Below the pieces are notes generated by a model that saw only the letters and a list, made by a program, of their open reading frames with translations, had not been told where the DNA came from and did not search any database. The position numbers were made by a program, and so were the translations under genes. From contig NZ_CAJQYY010000021.1 of NCBI RefSeq assembly GCF_907164575.1, positions 1 to 64,000 on the forward strand: a stretch of DNA of 64,000 bases. Reading direction: 5' to 3'. Below, piece by piece: positions 62,567 to 64,000 of the stretch (positions are counted from its first letter, which is position 1; every line of letters starts with the position of its first letter). The stretch is from Paraburkholderia gardini. Its GTDB lineage: Bacteria; Pseudomonadota; Gammaproteobacteria; Burkholderiales; Burkholderiaceae.

Positions 62567-63766
62567 ATGCGTGAACCCTTTCTCGCCCATCTGCGCAGCA
62601 CGGTTGAGCAGATTCGTAACGACGGCTTTTACAAGACCGAGCGCGTGATCGCCAGTCCGCAGTCGGCTGACGTTCGTCTTGAGGGCGGCGCCGATGTGCT
62701 GAACTTCTGCGCCAACAATTATCTGGGCCTCGCGAACGATCCGCGGCTCGTGGCCGCCGCAAAAGACGGACTCGACCGGGACGGGTTTGGCATGGCATCG
62801 GTCCGTTTCATCTGCGGCACGCAGACGGTGCACAAGGAACTGGAGCGTGAGATCGCCGCGTTTCTGCAGACGGACGACTGCATTCTCTACTCCAGCTGTT
62901 TCGATGCGAACGGTGGCCTGTTCGAGACGCTCCTCGACGAATCCGACGCGATCATCAGCGATGAACTGAATCACGCCAGCATTATCGATGGCGTGCGTCT
63001 GTCGAAGGCAAAGCGTTTCCGTTACCGGAACAATGATCTCGCCGATCTCGAAGCTAAGTTGCAGGAGGCCGATGCCGCTGGCGCGCGATTCAAGCTGATT
63101 GCCACTGACGGCGTGTTTTCGATGGATGGCATCATCGCCGATCTCGCCGGCATCTGCGATCTGGCGGACCGGTACGGTGCGCTCGTCATGGTCGACGATT
63201 CGCACGCAGTGGGATTTATCGGCGAGAACGGGCGCGGTACGCCCGAGCATTGTGGCGTGCTCTCGCGCGTCGACATCATCACGGGCACGCTTGGCAAGGC
63301 ACTCGGTGGCGCATCGGGCGGCTATGTCGCCGCACGCAGGGAAGTCGTCGAGTTGTTGCGGCAGCGCTCGCGTCCATACCTCTTTTCGAACACGCTCACG
63401 CCCAGCATCGCCGCGGCCTCCCTGAAGGTGCTCGACCTGCTTGCCAGCGAGGAAGGCGCGAAGCTGCGCGAGCGCGTTCGCGCCAACGGCGCGCATTTTC
63501 GCAGCGCCATGAGCGCACTCGGTTTCACGCTCGTGCCGGGTGAGCATCCGATCATCCCGGTGATGCTTGGCGACGCGCAACTCGCCTCACGCATGGCCGA
63601 CGCGCTGCTGCGCGAAGGCGTCTATGTCATCGGTTTTTCGTTTCCAGTGGTGCCAAAAGGCCGTGCGCGCATCCGCACGCAGATGAGCGCGGCGCATACG
63701 CCGGAGCAGATCGGTCGCGCCGTCGATGCGTTCGCGCGCGTCGGTAAAACGCTTGGCGTTATCTGA
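62567..63766 (+). CDS. kbl: 2-amino-3-ketobutyrate CoA ligase
   Basis: A 399-residue PLP enzyme of the alpha-oxoamine synthase family that cleaves 2-amino-3-ketobutyrate to glycine and acetyl-CoA in threonine breakdown. The glycine-rich [11 protein letters not shown] is near the start. Further segments are [20 protein letters not shown] (aspartate and histidine at the PLP ring) and [16 protein letters not shown] with the PLP Schiff-base lysine. AGGAG precedes the ATG. It is followed by tdh after 15 bp, the usual kbl-tdh operon. Confidence 0.96.
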   Translation: MREPFLAHLRSTVEQIRNDGFYKTERVIASPQSADVRLEGGADVLNFCANNYLGLANDPRLVAAAKDGLDRDGFGMASVRFICGTQTVHKELEREIAAFLQTDDCILYSSCFDANGGLFETLLDESDAIISDELNHASIIDGVRLSKAKRFRYRNNDLADLEAKLQEADAAGARFKLIATDGVFSMDGIIADLAGICDLADRYGALVMVDDSHAVGFIGENGRGTPEHCGVLSRVDIITGTLGKALGGASGGYVAARREVVELLRQRSRPYLFSNTLTPSIAAASLKVLDLLASEEGAKLRERVRANGAHFRSAMSALGFTLVPGEHPIIPVMLGDAQLASRMADALLREGVYVIGFSFPVVPKGRARIRTQMSAAHTPEQIGRAVDAFARVGKTLGVI

Positions 63767-63781
63767 AACGGAGTCCATCAC

Positions 63782-64000
63782 ATGAAAGCACTTGCAAAAC
63801 TCGAACGCGCGCCTGGCCTTACGCTCACGCGCGTGAAAAAGCCCGAAGTCGGTCACAACGACGTGATGATCCGCATCACACGCACCGCGATCTGCGGCAC
63901 GGATATTCACATCTGGAAATGGGACGACTGGGCGCAAAAGACGATCCCCGTGCCGATGCACGTCGGACATGAATATGTCGGTGAAATCGTCGAGATGGGT
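63782..64000 (+). CDS. tdh: L-threonine 3-dehydrogenase (cut by window end)
   Basis: Only the first 73 residues are present. It begins [20 protein letters not shown] and includes the zinc-enzyme segments [17 protein letters not shown] (catalytic zinc Cys) and [14 protein letters not shown] (His-Glu). Tdh oxidises threonine to 2-amino-3-ketobutyrate, the substrate of the kbl product. The start is 15 bp after the kbl stop, with GGAG upstream. Confidence 0.94.
   Translation, partial: MKALAKLERAPGLTLTRVKKPEVGHNDVMIRITRTAICGTDIHIWKWDDWAQKTIPVPMHVGHEYVGEIVEMG

Overview
The window looks like the replication-origin region of a secondary chromosome (chromid) from a high-GC betaproteobacterium of the Burkholderia/Paraburkholderia/Caballeronia group. 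The evidence is a ParA/ParB pair with three copies of the palindrome TTTATGCGCATAAA, a plasmid-type Rep_3 initiator, a long iteron array and a KfrA-like gene at 53-60 kb, next to kbl-tdh, plus a hopanoid locus of the type found in this family. No rRNA, tRNA, CRISPR array, insertion sequence or prophage was recognised.

Layout. 0-18 kb: metabolic and regulatory accessory genes. These are an SDR oxidoreductase divergent from a GlxA-type regulator; a Fur-box-preceded siderophore receptor with its PiuC-type hydroxylase; a LysR regulator divergent from an unusual chimeric ORF (secreted alpha/beta-hydrolase start joined to the C-terminal part of a glutathionyl-hydroquinone reductase); a GST; a VOC protein; lactate permease; a LysE exporter; a Rieske oxygenase; an AraC regulator; an EamA transporter; and a rubrerythrin / Fe-S oxidoreductase / DUF3501 operon. 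18-23 kb: small conserved genes, a phospholipase-D-like protein, a DUF962/Mpo1-like protein, RarD, EgtD and acylphosphatase.

23-40 kb is a hopanoid locus: hpnA, a hypothetical gene, hpnB, ispH, hpnH, hpnM, hpnN, an mlaA/vacJ lipoprotein gene, then hpnG, shc, hpnE and hpnD. HpnD and HpnE supply squalene-pathway steps, Shc cyclises squalene, HpnH adds the adenosyl side chain using isoprenoid precursors to which IspH contributes, HpnG removes adenine, HpnA and HpnB are side-chain genes, and HpnM, HpnN and MlaA form the lipid-transport part. A hipA-hipB toxin-antitoxin pair in inverted order sits between the two halves, and hpnC is not found next to hpnD.

40-53 kb: a response regulator / CheC / diguanylate cyclase operon, a hybrid sensor kinase, a stress-type protein, an FMN reductase, a DnaA-box cluster, an ECF sigma factor with a short zinc-finger partner, a DUF1272 protein, a gluconate permease, an SsuA-like binding protein and ArsC. 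53-62 kb: the replication and partition module. About 21 direct iterons lie upstream of the initiator gene, the last six at 22-23 bp spacing beside AT-rich DNA, and two inverted copies lie beyond the KfrA-like gene. A tyrosine-recombinase-like protein lacking key catalytic residues and a small ORF behind a LexA-type box follow. 62-64 kb: an XRE-cupin regulator divergent from kbl-tdh, with tdh cut by the window end.
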